From positions 310,001 to 374,000 of the forward strand of contig JAOZHZ010000028.1 of the NCBI GenBank assembly GCA_026014615.1: 64,000 nucleotides of DNA. The letters run 5' to 3'. Shown here piece after piece: positions 8,768-17,589 of the stretch. The translations under genes were made by a program, and so were the position numbers. Each line of letters begins with the position of its first letter. The stretch's first letter is position 1. The notes under the pieces are model-generated. The model searched no databases. It was not told the origin of the DNA and was given only the letters and a program-made list of their open reading frames with translations. This DNA is from Candidatus Bathyarchaeota archaeon. GTDB lineage: Archaea; Thermoproteota; Bathyarchaeia; Bathyarchaeales; Bathycorpusculaceae.

Positions 8768-9862
8768 ATGGAAAAAAACAAGATTTTCGCCATCGTGGCA
8801 ATAGCAGTAGTAATAGTCGCCGCCGTAGGCGTGGCTTACATTCTTACCACAAACAATGGCGGCAATGAAGTAGCAGAAACAACCGTCACTGATGCTTTAG
8901 GAAGAACCGTAAATGTCCCCAACCAAATAGACTCCATCTACAGTATAGGTGCGTGCTCCTTAAGGTTGGTGTCCTATTTTGATGCAGTTGATAAAGTCCA
9001 AGCGATCGAGACCGCTGGCACCTTCAACACTCGCGACGACCAAACCTACTACCTCGTCAACAAAGCTAAGTTCTCTGCACTGCCTCAGGTAGCTACTACT
9101 CCAGAAGCCATCTTAGACCTAAACCCAAGCGTAATAATCACCTCTACGGCTGAGGATGCGGCAACCGCAGACACTCTGCAAGCTCAAACTAACGTCCCAG
9201 TGTACGTCATCAACGCCGACCTCGAATTCGGGCAGGCATTCTATGACCAGATAACCTCTTTAGGAAACTTGTTCGGTGAGCAGACAAGGGCTACTGAGCT
9301 CAATGAAGGCATCGCCCAGATGATAAACAACATCACATCCAAATCTACCACTGTCAGTACTCAGAGTGCATACGCATGTGGCATGTTCTATTACGGCGGA
9401 GCATCATATCTGAAAGGATCCGGTAACTATCTTCCCTTCGACTATTCTAATGTCCCCAACGCCATCGAACCCGCCGCTAACGGTCAACCATATGTCATCA
9501 CACTGGAAACCCTGATCGCCAACGACCCTGACTACATATTCATAGACAGCATAGGACTAAGCGGCTGCATCGACTCAATCAACGAAGACATAAACGCGAA
9601 TACCGGGTTAGGCAATGTTGCTGCAGTGAAAAACAATAACATCTATTCAACCATGGTCTACAAGTGCTACGGCACAAATTGGGACAACCAGTTGGTGAAT
9701 GTATACTACGTTGCATCCGTAATGAATGGAAACCTGTACTCATGGAACTTCGAGGACAAAGCCAACGAAATCATCGATCTATTCTTCCCGGGAAATACGG
9801 TGACTTATTCGGACATTGTAACTGGGCAGACTGGCAACGGATGCGCCAAGGCCACGTTGTGA
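8768..9862 (+). CDS. Substrate-binding protein of an iron-siderophore/cobalamin-type ABC importer
   Basis: The 364-residue protein has an N-terminal hydrophobic anchor (about 7-27) followed by a two-lobed cluster A-III (FecB/BtuF-type) solute-binding fold. It starts with the typical VTDALGRTVNVPNQIDSI strand and contains the EAILDLNPSVIITS segment. It captures its ligand on the outer face of the membrane and hands it to the permease encoded 31 bases downstream. The ligand (ferric chelate, haem or corrinoid) cannot be fixed by sequence. ATG at 8768 follows GGAG. Residues about 110-175 hold the helical backbone that links the lobes in this class. Confidence 0.85.
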   Translation: MEKNKIFAIVAIAVVIVAAVGVAYILTTNNGGNEVAETTVTDALGRTVNVPNQIDSIYSIGACSLRLVSYFDAVDKVQAIETAGTFNTRDDQTYYLVNKAKFSALPQVATTPEAILDLNPSVIITSTAEDAATADTLQAQTNVPVYVINADLEFGQAFYDQITSLGNLFGEQTRATELNEGIAQMINNITSKSTTVSTQSAYACGMFYYGGASYLKGSGNYLPFDYSNVPNAIEPAANGQPYVITLETLIANDPDYIFIDSIGLSGCIDSINEDINANTGLGNVAAVKNNNIYSTMVYKCYGTNWDNQLVNVYYVASVMNGNLYSWNFEDKANEIIDLFFPGNTVTYSDIVTGQTGNGCAKATL

Positions 9863-9893
9863 TTCGTTATTAAACCCCTTTCCACTCTTTTTT

Positions 9894-11033
9894 ATGTTGG
9901 CGGTGTTGAGGACGAGTAGAAACCCGAGCGACCACGACCACGGCGGACCTGAAGCATTTGACATCTACGAAGACAACGAGGAAGACAGCAACCAGGTCTC
10001 AAAGACATACAGCGGATTCGTAAAACGCAAACGCCTTTTCATAATCGTCGGGGTACTTCTGCTTGTTCTGTGCGTGATTATAGCCGCTCAGAGTGGACCT
10101 ATTGACATATCCTTCGTAGACGTCATCAGATCCATCTTCACTTTTGACATGAACGGAGTGGGTGGCGTTGTCTGGAACATCCGTATGGTTAGAATTGTCG
10201 GCGCTTTATTCGCTGGAGCAGGTCTAGCTGTGGCGGGGGTGGTTATGCAGTGCATTCTTCGCAATCCCCTCGCTTCACCGTTCACTTTAGGCATTTCTAG
10301 CGCCGCAGCCTTCGGAGCATCCTTCGCCATCATCTTTCTTGGCGCTGGTAGCAGCATGACCTCCCTCGTTTCCATCAATAATCCCTATGTGACAACTGTG
10401 TGCGCGTTTCTATTTTCCCTACTGGCAACCGGCGCTATACTGCTTCTTACCAAGATTACTAAAGTTAGTGCTGAAACGATGATACTGGCAGGCGTCGCAA
10501 TCAGCGTCATGTTCTCTGCGGGTTTATCTTTTATGCAATACATAGCCACAGATTCCCAGTTAGGTAACATTGTAGCTTGGACGTTTGGTGACTTGGGCAA
10601 AGCAACTTGGTCATGGAACGCCCTAATTCTCTTAGTACTTCTCCCGGTTGCTTTTTACTTCTTCTACAAAAGATGGGACTACAATGCCTTGGACGCTGGG
10701 GAGGACACCGCTAAAGGGTTGGGCGTTAATACGGAGCGGGAACGAATCGTGGGCATGGTCTTGACCTCCGTTCTAGCAGCATTCATAGTCTCCTTCTTTG
10801 GCATAATCGCCTTCATAGGCCTTCTGGGACCGCACATCGCCAGAATGATTATCGGCAGCGACCACCGCTACCTCATACCCCTTTCCATAATCCTCGGAGC
10901 CATAATCCTAATCATAGCAGACGGGGTAGGGCAAGTTATCCTTTACCCTGCGGTCATACCCGTGGGTATCATCACCTCAATGCTTGGTGGACCCCTTTTC
11001 ATCTACCTACTAATCAGGAGGTACCGAAAATAA
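9894..11033 (+). CDS. FecCD/BtuC-family ABC importer permease
   Basis: The 379-residue polytopic protein has about ten membrane helices, beginning near residue 48. It carries FecCD hallmarks: AGAGLAVAGVVMQCILRNPLASPFTLGIS in several pieces, and FIGLLGPHIARMIIGSDHRYLIP near the C-terminus (the loop that docks the ATPase). It forms the channel for the binding protein upstream. The N-terminus is unusual: about 40 hydrophilic residues with His/Asp/Glu-rich stretches (HDHGG, EDNEED) precede the first helix. The ATG at 9894 has no clear ribosome-binding site, so the true start could lie within this extension. Confidence 0.88.
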   Translation: MLAVLRTSRNPSDHDHGGPEAFDIYEDNEEDSNQVSKTYSGFVKRKRLFIIVGVLLLVLCVIIAAQSGPIDISFVDVIRSIFTFDMNGVGGVVWNIRMVRIVGALFAGAGLAVAGVVMQCILRNPLASPFTLGISSAAAFGASFAIIFLGAGSSMTSLVSINNPYVTTVCAFLFSLLATGAILLLTKITKVSAETMILAGVAISVMFSAGLSFMQYIATDSQLGNIVAWTFGDLGKATWSWNALILLVLLPVAFYFFYKRWDYNALDAGEDTAKGLGVNTERERIVGMVLTSVLAAFIVSFFGIIAFIGLLGPHIARMIIGSDHRYLIPLSIILGAIILIIADGVGQVILYPAVIPVGIITSMLGGPLFIYLLIRRYRK

Positions 11034-11785
11034 TGTTCTTCGAGGTGAACGGCATCAACTTCGCCTACCGCAGCAAACGGGTTCTCGACGGTGTATCGTT
11101 TGCCGTGAAGGCGGATGATGTCGTCTCCGTCTTAGGACCCAACGGTGTCGGAAAGACCACCCTAATCAAGTGCATAAGCAAAGTGCTCACACCAGACAAT
11201 GGTGCAGTGTTAATTGAGGGGGCGGATCTTCATCAGATGAGCAAGAAGAACATCGCCAAAAACATAGGGTACGTTGCACAAAAAAGCGAGACCTCCCGAA
11301 CTACCGTATTTGACTCTGTCCTGTTGGGTAGGAAACCTCACTTTGAATGGGACATCACCGAAAAAGACATACGGCTGGCGGGGAGAGTGCTTCATTTACT
11401 AGGCTTGGACGGGCTGGCACTGAAATATGTCGAAGAGATTAGTGGCGGAGAATACCAATTGGTGCAAATCGCAAGAGCCCTTGTCCAACAACCCAAGGTA
11501 ATTCTCTTAGACGAGCCCACCAGTAGTCTTGACCTGTCCAACCAGCACATGATTATGCATCTAATCAGGAACATCGTCAAAAAGAACCACATAGCCGCAA
11601 TTATGATTATTCATGACCTCAACCTATCCATCCGGCACTCAGACAAGTTCATTCTAATGAAGGACGGAGTGGTTTACGCCGCAGGAGGTCACGAAGTCAT
11701 AACCCCCGACAACATCAAGGCAGTATACAACATAGATGCGTACGTGGAGAGCGTGCGAGGAATACCCTTGGTTATACCAATATAA
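11033..11785 (+). CDS. ABC importer ATPase (FecE/BtuD type)
   Basis: The 250-residue ATPase has Walker A GPNGVGKT (about 35-42), a Q-loop (YVAQKS), signature SGGEYQLVQIARAL (about 141), Walker B VILLDEP, a D-loop and the switch His (IIHDLN). It energises the importer. Its ATG overlaps the permease stop by one base, so the three genes form one operon. The signature reads SGGEYQL rather than LSGGQ, as is common in FecE-like proteins. Confidence 0.93.
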   Translation: MFFEVNGINFAYRSKRVLDGVSFAVKADDVVSVLGPNGVGKTTLIKCISKVLTPDNGAVLIEGADLHQMSKKNIAKNIGYVAQKSETSRTTVFDSVLLGRKPHFEWDITEKDIRLAGRVLHLLGLDGLALKYVEEISGGEYQLVQIARALVQQPKVILLDEPTSSLDLSNQHMIMHLIRNIVKKNHIAAIMIIHDLNLSIRHSDKFILMKDGVVYAAGGHEVITPDNIKAVYNIDAYVESVRGIPLVIPI

Positions 11786-11799
11786 ATGAAGGCAAAAAC

Positions 11800-12414
11800 A
11801 TGAAGACAAAAAAAGTTAATCCGAAGCAAAGGGCGTTCTTTAACGAACGAGCGGAAATCTGGGACGAGATTACCGTTCATAACCTTGAAAAAGTTCAATA
11901 CATCACAAAATTGCTGGAAATCAACAGTAACGATAGGGTACTAGATGTTGGCACTGGAACTGGAATTATGATTCCGTTTTATGAGCGGTATCTGGTGGCG
12001 GGCAGTGTTGTTGCGGTGGATCATTCGAAGAAGATGATTGAAGTAGCCCAATCGAAATATCCAGAAAAAGAACACCCGCTGATTTCGTTTCTGGTGTCCG
12101 ATGTTTATGACTTAAAATTTGACGCAGAGTTCGACTTGGTAGTTTGCTATTCATGTTTTCCCCATTTTATCGATCAATCTCTTGCTATCAAGGCATTATG
12201 TACGGCACTAAAGAAAGGAGGCCGTTTAGTAGTGGCGCACTCTGATTCGGCTAAGAAGATCAACGGGGTTCATATGGACAGTGGGGTGGAGATTGAAAAC
12301 GATTTCCTACCCAGTATGGAACTACTTAAACAGATGATGAAAAAGAATGGACTTGAAGTCACGTTCGAAAGGGACGACGAAAGTTACTTCATATGTGTAG
12401 CTAAAAAAAGTTAG
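11800..12414 (+). CDS. Class I SAM-dependent methyltransferase
   Basis: The 204-residue protein has the Rossmann methyltransferase motif VLDVGTGTGI (about 47-56), the acidic end of strand beta2 (VVAVDHSKKMI) and motif IV-like DLVVCYSCFPHF. It starts 14 bases after the ATPase stop, on the same strand, so it probably belongs to the import operon. The substrate may then be related to the imported ligand, for example a corrinoid or metal-chelator intermediate. This is inference; ubiquinone/menaquinone-type methyltransferases look similar. Confidence 0.75.
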   Translation: MKTKKVNPKQRAFFNERAEIWDEITVHNLEKVQYITKLLEINSNDRVLDVGTGTGIMIPFYERYLVAGSVVAVDHSKKMIEVAQSKYPEKEHPLISFLVSDVYDLKFDAEFDLVVCYSCFPHFIDQSLAIKALCTALKKGGRLVVAHSDSAKKINGVHMDSGVEIENDFLPSMELLKQMMKKNGLEVTFERDDESYFICVAKKS

Positions 12415-12441
12415 TTCCCGTTGACAAACCTGTCATAAGAC

Positions 12442-12470
12442 GCTGAGGTTGAAAACATAATTTCCTCAGC
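12442..12470. terminator. Inverted repeat between convergent genes
   Basis: GCTGAGG (12442-12448) and CCTCAGC (12464-12470) form a perfect 7-bp stem with a 15-base AT-rich loop, between the ends of the methyltransferase (plus) and the UPF0282 gene (minus). A hairpin here could end or protect both transcripts. No long T-run follows, so this is a moderate call. Confidence 0.4.
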
Positions 12471-12504
12471 CTACCACAAAATAATTTTTATGCTGAACCG
12501 CAGG

Positions 12505-13488
12505 TTATATCGGCGGTTTAACACGGCTGATTTCTGTATCGCTAAGGTGTGTCCACTGTTGAAACTCTTTTGAAGGCGGAAAATCTGCGTAAAGCTGCTT
12601 TCGCTTTGACTCAAGAAACCGGTTCTCTTCACCCATAAACTCAGCCGCAGTCACCAACCTATGCCCCGCCGCATCTGCCGCCTTGCAAAGTGACTCTGCC
12701 CTTGTACGCCACTGGGCATCTCTTAATGCATGATGCTCAATGATTACCGTAGATACCCTTTCTACAATGCTCTGTAGATTCGCGGTGCCTTTGCGGATTT
12801 GTCCTTCATCCACCCTAAAACCGCCCAAATAAAACGGTGGACCCCCAATCATCAGCAAATCAGGTTTCTCAGCCAATATAAGTTCTGCAGTATGTGTTGC
12901 CATGGGTCCCTGAACGTCAGGAGCATGCATGAACCGTTCGCCGCCGTATTCAACGGTTGCCATGATAACCCAGCCGAGCATGGAATCTTCAGGACCATGA
13001 GGAACAGCCTCAGAAAACCGCACCTCTGTTCCGCCAAAACTGAACGCTTTGCCATCCGAAGTTTCCACGGTTTTGGCGTGTTTGCCGCCTGTTTTCTGAA
13101 ACATCCACGCCCGCTGCCGCTGACTCGCGTTAATGTTCTCTTTGGGGTTTTTTATAAGCACGGTTTTGTCTTGGTAGATTTGGCGTGCGGTTTCAGCGTT
13201 TTGAGTCCAGTTAACGAGCCAGTCTTCGTAGCTGGGGGTGTGGTGGTCAAAGTGGTAGTGGCTTATGGTTACGATTTGGGCTTTGTCTGCGGCTTCTGCG
13301 ATGCGTTTGCGTAGTCTGGTTATGGTTTGGAATTCGATGGGGTGAGGCAGAAGCCTAAAGCGATAAGGCGCCAAAGAGACCCCCGCATCCAGAAGTACAG
13401 TAACGTCGGGCGTTTCTACGAGTGTGCACATGGAACGGACGCCAAAACTTTCCGAAGCCAACGGTGTGACTTTGATTTTGTTCAGCAT
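12505..13488 (-). CDS. UPF0282 metallo-beta-lactamase-fold hydrolase
   Basis: The 327-residue protein carries the metal-binding signature of this fold: HYHFDHH at about residues 98-104, further His/Asp ligands such as HAPDVQG (about 193) and IIEHH (about 253). The full-length pattern matches the archaeal UPF0282 family as I know it. These are predicted cytosolic hydrolases of unknown substrate, possibly nucleases. The ATG start at 13488 is divergent from the fluoride riboswitch promoter 30 bases away, so the two units share a compact intergenic region. Confidence 0.85.
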   Translation of the reverse strand: MLNKIKVTPLASESFGVRSMCTLVETPDVTVLLDAGVSLAPYRFRLLPHPIEFQTITRLRKRIAEAADKAQIVTISHYHFDHHTPSYEDWLVNWTQNAETARQIYQDKTVLIKNPKENINASQRQRAWMFQKTGGKHAKTVETSDGKAFSFGGTEVRFSEAVPHGPEDSMLGWVIMATVEYGGERFMHAPDVQGPMATHTAELILAEKPDLLMIGGPPFYLGGFRVDEGQIRKGTANLQSIVERVSTVIIEHHALRDAQWRTRAESLCKAADAAGHRLVTAAEFMGEENRFLESKRKQLYADFPPSKEFQQWTHLSDTEISRVKPPI

Positions 13489-13516
13489 ATTACCGCTTTC
13501 TCTTTGGCGATAAGTA

Positions 13517-13524
13517 TTAATATT
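13517..13524 (+). promoter_or_regulatory. TATA box of the riboswitch-crcB unit
   Basis: TTAATATT in an AT-rich stretch (13511-13526) predicts transcription starting at about 13545, just where the riboswitch fold begins (13548). This matching position supports both calls. Confidence 0.5.
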
Positions 13525-13547
13525 GTTTAGGCAGTTTCTTGGAAAGC

Positions 13548-13649
13548 GGGCTATGGCATTAGCCCAGACTGCAATGTGGTCTGAACCGCGCCCAAAAACA
13601 AGCGGGGCTGCTGATAATGCCTACCTAAATGGAGACAACATAGGTGGGC
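13548..13649 (+). ncRNA. Fluoride riboswitch (crcB motif) with overlapping RBS-masking hairpin
   Basis: Stem 1 is GGGCT (13548-13552) with AGCCC (13561-13565), enclosing ATGGCATT. Loop bases GGCATT (13555-13560) are complementary to AATGCC (13616-13621), which follows CTGAT and precedes TACC. This is the order of the known crcB RNA: GGGC-G-ATG-loop, then AGACTGC, then CTGAT-pseudoknot-TAC. Between them lie hairpin arms GTGGT/ACCGC and GCCC/GGGC. The pseudoknot strand overlaps GCCTACCT (13619-13626), which can instead pair with AGGTGGGC (13642-13649), the ribosome-binding site of crcB. Fluoride binding would therefore free the ribosome site and switch expression on. It lies directly before a fluoride exporter gene. 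Confidence 0.85.
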
Positions 13650-13655
13650 AAGAAA

Positions 13656-14045
13656 ATGCAACTCATAGAAGTCGGGTTACTGGCAGTCGGCGCCGTAGTC
13701 GGTGCACTTTTACGATACCAAATCACCGAGTCACCCAAACTTTTTGGCGCTTTGCCCGTTAACGTTTTAATCGTGAACATTCTGGGCAGTTTCATTTTAG
13801 GCGTGTTTTCGGTGGTGGCGTTGGCTTTTAACTTCGACGCAAAATATTCTTTGCTGGTAGCGGTGGGTTTCTGTGGCTCCCTTACAACCATGTCTTCGTT
13901 TGCGCTGGAAACCAGTAACTTGTTGGACAATAACAGTTTATACTTAGCTGCTGTAAACGTCTTGGCGAACGTGGGCTTGTCGCTGGGCGCAGTCTTAGGC
14001 GGCAGAACTTTAGCCACCGTGGTTCTGGAGTATGCTTTGCGATGA
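13656..14045 (+). CDS. crcB: CrcB/Fluc fluoride ion channel
   Basis: The 129-residue, four-helix membrane protein exports fluoride as a dual-topology dimer. Family marks are GALLRYQI near the N-terminus, the GSFILG helix with its conserved Asn (VNILGSF), and GFCGSLTTMSSFALE, which contains the Thr/Ser/Phe track and the sodium-site region. ATG at 13656 is chosen because AGGTGGG sits 7 bases upstream; an in-frame GTG at 13644 lies inside that site. Preceded by a fluoride riboswitch and followed, with overlap, by a DUF190 gene, a common partner of crcB. Confidence 0.95.
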   Translation: MQLIEVGLLAVGAVVGALLRYQITESPKLFGALPVNVLIVNILGSFILGVFSVVALAFNFDAKYSLLVAVGFCGSLTTMSSFALETSNLLDNNSLYLAAVNVLANVGLSLGAVLGGRTLATVVLEYALR

Positions 14046-14352
14046 AACAGAAAATGTGGAACCTAACCATACGCATGAAGAAGAACGACGAAATCGATGG
14101 CAAACGAGTTGAGACTCTCATTATGGACCTGTTTGAGAAAGCAGGCATCTCAGGCGCAACTGCTTGGACAGGCGTGGACGGGTTTGGCAAACGCGGCAAA
14201 GTGCACTCCACATAGAAGGCATCACAGTCAACATGCCTTTGATAATTGAAGCCATCGATAAGCAGGAAAAGCTGGAGCCCCTTTTGATTGAACTGAAACG
14301 GCTAGTTGACGATAACGGTATAGTAAGCATAAGTGAAGTCTACGTTTTGTAA
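14042..14352 (+). pseudogene. DUF190 protein gene, frameshifted
   Basis: ATG at 14042 overlaps the crcB stop. The first frame reads a normal DUF190 start and the family motif GVDGFGKRGKVHS, then hits TAG at about 14213. The frame one base back continues HIEGITVNMPLIIEAID and runs to TAA at 14352, which is the expected second half of the family. So one base appears missing, or the ribosome would need to slip by -1 near the TCCACAT sequence. DUF190 proteins are small PII-like proteins often paired with crcB. Sequencing error, true decay or recoding cannot be told apart here. Confidence 0.75.
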
Positions 14353-14697
14353 GCTGTAGGGTTTGCCTTAAGGTTTTAATGCGGCGGAGGCTGTTTTTGG
14401 GTTTGGTGGGCGATGACGACTTTGGCCCAAAGACGCGTAGGATGATTTCGATCTTGAGTGCGTGAGGCAAAATGTGTCTCTCTCTGAGGTGAGGGGGCAT
14501 GTTTATGCCTCTAAGAGCCCCCAAACTTAGAAAAATGCAAAGGCTTCTAAAATCGCGGGTAAACTAAGTCTTTCCAAAAATAGGGGCCTTTTGCTGTATT
14601 TCATACGGTAAGATACAATCAGATTGCCTAACTATTGCAAAATTTTATAAACGCATCAAATCATATATGAAAGCATCGTTATCGGAGAGAGAACGAA
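14353..14697. other. Intergenic region with promoter of the 14698 gene
   Basis: I see no gene. A short arm pair (GGGGGCAT...ATGCCTC) lies at about 14496-14515. The TATA box TTTTATAAAC at 14643-14652 and GGAGAG at 14684-14689 serve the exported protein starting at 14698; transcription should begin near 14673. Confidence 0.5.
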
Positions 14698-17448
14698 ATG
14701 AAAACTTTTAGAAATAAATTTTTAGCCGCCGCAATTGCTTTGTTACTAACGTTAACTATCGCTGGTGCACTCGTTGCTTTACCAACAACAAACGCTCATG
14801 ACCCTCCATTAAACATTCCCGCTTGGTGCTATGCAGGTGTCTCACCACGAATCGTAGGCGTAAACCAACAAGCTCTAATCGTCTTTTGGTGCAACTGGGT
14901 TCCTCCAACAGCAGCTGAAGACAGCAGATATGGCGACAGATGGGTTTTCTATGTCGACGTTACTGCACCTGACGGAACAACTGAAGAGTTAGGACCGTTC
15001 AACTCTGACCCTGTAGGTGGCTCATACACAGCCTACACACCAACTCAAATAGGCACATACACAGTTGTGGTTAATATGCCTGAATACACAATAAAAGGTC
15101 TTCCCAGCGCCTCAGGCGAGCCAAGACCCGACCCAAGCCTCAACGACGTCTATGGACCCGCTACAAGCGAACCAGTATACCTCACTGTACAAGAAGAACC
15201 TGTAACAGGATGGTCTGAAACTCCGCCTCCCACTGACTACTGGACGCGACCGATAAACACCGCAAACAGAGGTTGGTCTGTGCTCGCAGGAAACTGGCTG
15301 GGCGGTGACGCACAAAGCATCGCTCCAGGATGCAGCGCATATGTGACTAGCATGTTCACCACAAATGAGCCCTACGGTCATGGTCCAGCAGTTGAAAGCG
15401 CTCACATACTGTGGACAACGCCATATTACGCTGGTGGTATCATGGATGAAATGTTTGGCTACACAGGCTATGAAACCTCGCATTATCAGGGCATTAACTT
15501 AGGCAACCCGATTATTATTCAGGGAAAACTCATCGTCGACTACCGCAATACTGCGCATACCACAAGCGGCTGGTTAGTCATTGACCTATACACAGGAGAA
15601 ACAATGGCTTTCCACAACGACACTAAACCCGCCTTCGGTCAGATCTACAATTACGAGTCACCAAACCAGCACGGAGGCTTTCCATACGTATGGAGAACCT
15701 CTGGTGTTACTCTACCATCGAACGACACAACCGAACCAGGAAAACAAACTTGGGAGATGATCGACGGATATACTTTGCAGTCTGTGGCAAAAATAGCCAA
15801 TGTGTCTGCTGGCGGAACAGGAGTCTACGGCATAGACGGTAGCATATTGCGCTACAGCCTTAATACAATCGACGGAGTACAGTTCTTGCAAGTGTGGAAT
15901 TCATCTGCGATACCCTCTCTGCTCGGCGGAACCACTGGAACTAATTACTGGCAATGGAGACCTATGGGAGGAGCCTTCGGTGGTGATGCTAAGCCTCTTG
16001 GCTATCATGTCCATGATGGTAACCAAGGATGGTCCTTAAACGTGACAATTTCACCAGCAATGAAGGGTAGTCTACTCACAGTTCGTCAAGACGAGTTCGT
16101 AATCGGCGGAACTTCGGGCAAGAACAACGGCACATACATTGAGCAAGGCACCTTGTGGTGTTTGAGCCTTAAACCCGGTGAAGAAGGCAAACTACTGTGG
16201 AACAAAACCTTTACACCGCCCGAATCAGTCCCTGACATAGCTGCAGGTAGCGGCTTAACAAGCTACGGTATTGCTATGGGTGAGATAGACCCAGAAGACG
16301 GAGTCTTCCTTTTCGAAGAAAGAATGACCTTGCAACGGTGGGGCTATAGCCTTGATACAATGGAGCTCCTTTGGGGTCCAACTGAACCGGAGGAAGCGTT
16401 CAACTTCTATGGCTTGAGTGAGACTATCTACGAAGGAAAACTGCTGACTTACGGCTACGGCGGACAATTAAGAGCCTATGACCTTAAGACAGGAGACATC
16501 TTATGGACCTACAACGCTACAACAGTCGGCGACGAATCGCCCTACGCTGGCAACTATCCAATTGGCATTGCCTGCATTGCTGACGGAAAAATCTACACCG
16601 TCACAAGCGAACACTCTCCCACTCAGCCATTGTGGCGTGGACCCAACTTGCGTTGCGTCGATGCAGAAACCGGCGAAGAAGTATGGAGCATACTCTTCTG
16701 GGGCGGCAGGATGTCTCCCACTGAACCAAACGTGTACGTTGCAGACGGCATTGTTGTAGGTCTCAATTATTACGACATGGAGTTGTACGCATTCGGTAAG
16801 GGACCAAGCGCCACCACAGTCACAGCTTCACCTAAGGTTTCAGTGTGGGGAAATAACGTACTGGTAGAAGGAACAGTAACCGACCAGTCAACCTCTGGAC
16901 GACGTAACACCAACGGCATTTTAGACTTCACACTCAAAGACACTCCGGCAATATCTGACGAAAGCATGGCAGCGTGGATGGAGTACATGTTCATGCAGCA
17001 ACCGATGCCTGCCGACGCAACAGGCGTAACAGTAAAGCTGGAAACACTTGATCCCAACGGCAACTTCTACGAAATCGGCACAACCACCAGCGACGCGACC
17101 GGTCACTACTCATACGCATTCACACCCGAAGTTCCAGGCACATACACCATAATAGCTACCTTTGACGGCTCGAACTCCTACTACGGCTCATACGCAGAAA
17201 CCTCCATACACGTACAAGAAACACTCCACGCCTCTCCCGCAGACATTTTACCTATGCCAACCTCTCCTTCGCAGACTACCTCTCCATCATCTTCGTTGCC
17301 CGGGCAAACAACCTCCCCTTCACCGTCAACTGCTGTTGTTCCCCCAACTAGCGCAGTTCCAACCACAACCTACCTTGCCATAGCAGTTGCAGTAGTCATA
17401 ATAGTAGTAGCCGCCGCAGCACTCATCCTAAGACAACGCCAAAAATAA
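14698..17448 (+). CDS. Large exported PQQ-like beta-propeller protein with Ig-like domain and membrane anchor
   Basis: The 916-residue protein has a signal peptide (about 8-34). An N-terminal beta-sandwich-like region (about 40-165) is followed by a PQQ/quinoprotein-type beta-propeller (about 220-700, with repeated W and DLKTGDILWTYNA, DAETGEEVWSILFW). An Ig-like filamin-type domain follows (about 705-845). A Pro/Ser/Thr-rich stalk then leads to a C-terminal transmembrane helix (about 892-912) and the tail RQRQK. It should be anchored outside the cell. Such propellers bind partners or substrates; cofactor-binding residues cannot be confirmed. A strong promoter precedes it and a T-run follows it. 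Confidence 0.8.
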   Translation: MKTFRNKFLAAAIALLLTLTIAGALVALPTTNAHDPPLNIPAWCYAGVSPRIVGVNQQALIVFWCNWVPPTAAEDSRYGDRWVFYVDVTAPDGTTEELGPFNSDPVGGSYTAYTPTQIGTYTVVVNMPEYTIKGLPSASGEPRPDPSLNDVYGPATSEPVYLTVQEEPVTGWSETPPPTDYWTRPINTANRGWSVLAGNWLGGDAQSIAPGCSAYVTSMFTTNEPYGHGPAVESAHILWTTPYYAGGIMDEMFGYTGYETSHYQGINLGNPIIIQGKLIVDYRNTAHTTSGWLVIDLYTGETMAFHNDTKPAFGQIYNYESPNQHGGFPYVWRTSGVTLPSNDTTEPGKQTWEMIDGYTLQSVAKIANVSAGGTGVYGIDGSILRYSLNTIDGVQFLQVWNSSAIPSLLGGTTGTNYWQWRPMGGAFGGDAKPLGYHVHDGNQGWSLNVTISPAMKGSLLTVRQDEFVIGGTSGKNNGTYIEQGTLWCLSLKPGEEGKLLWNKTFTPPESVPDIAAGSGLTSYGIAMGEIDPEDGVFLFEERMTLQRWGYSLDTMELLWGPTEPEEAFNFYGLSETIYEGKLLTYGYGGQLRAYDLKTGDILWTYNATTVGDESPYAGNYPIGIACIADGKIYTVTSEHSPTQPLWRGPNLRCVDAETGEEVWSILFWGGRMSPTEPNVYVADGIVVGLNYYDMELYAFGKGPSATTVTASPKVSVWGNNVLVEGTVTDQSTSGRRNTNGILDFTLKDTPAISDESMAAWMEYMFMQQPMPADATGVTVKLETLDPNGNFYEIGTTTSDATGHYSYAFTPEVPGTYTIIATFDGSNSYYGSYAETSIHVQETLHASPADILPMPTSPSQTTSPSSSLPGQTTSPSPSTAVVPPTSAVPTTTYLAIAVAVVIIVVAAAALILRQRQK

Positions 17449-17462
17449 CCCCAAAAACATCT

Positions 17463-17477
17463 CTTTTTTTATTTTTT
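17463..17477 (+). terminator. T-rich terminator after the 916-residue exported protein
   Basis: TTTTTTTATTTTTT begins 15 bases after the stop codon, as is typical of archaeal T-run termination. No stable hairpin precedes it. Confidence 0.6.
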
Positions 17478-17589
17478 GTATCAATGTATGGAATGATTGT
17501 GGTGACTCTTTCTCAAAAGCCACTCCACTAAAGTAGTTGCTTCCAATTTTTGGTTTGCGCGTAAACAGTAATCGGTGTTTTCTGCTGAC

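Noticed and set aside
13523-13762. Plus-strand frame over the riboswitch
   Set aside because: It runs through structured RNA and into crcB in a different frame.
14395-14500. Possible second riboswitch or C/D box RNA (GGGCGATGACGAC, GGATGATTT, TCTGAGG)
   Set aside because: The fluoride core CTGAT-CNCC is absent and the boxes are imperfect and badly spaced.
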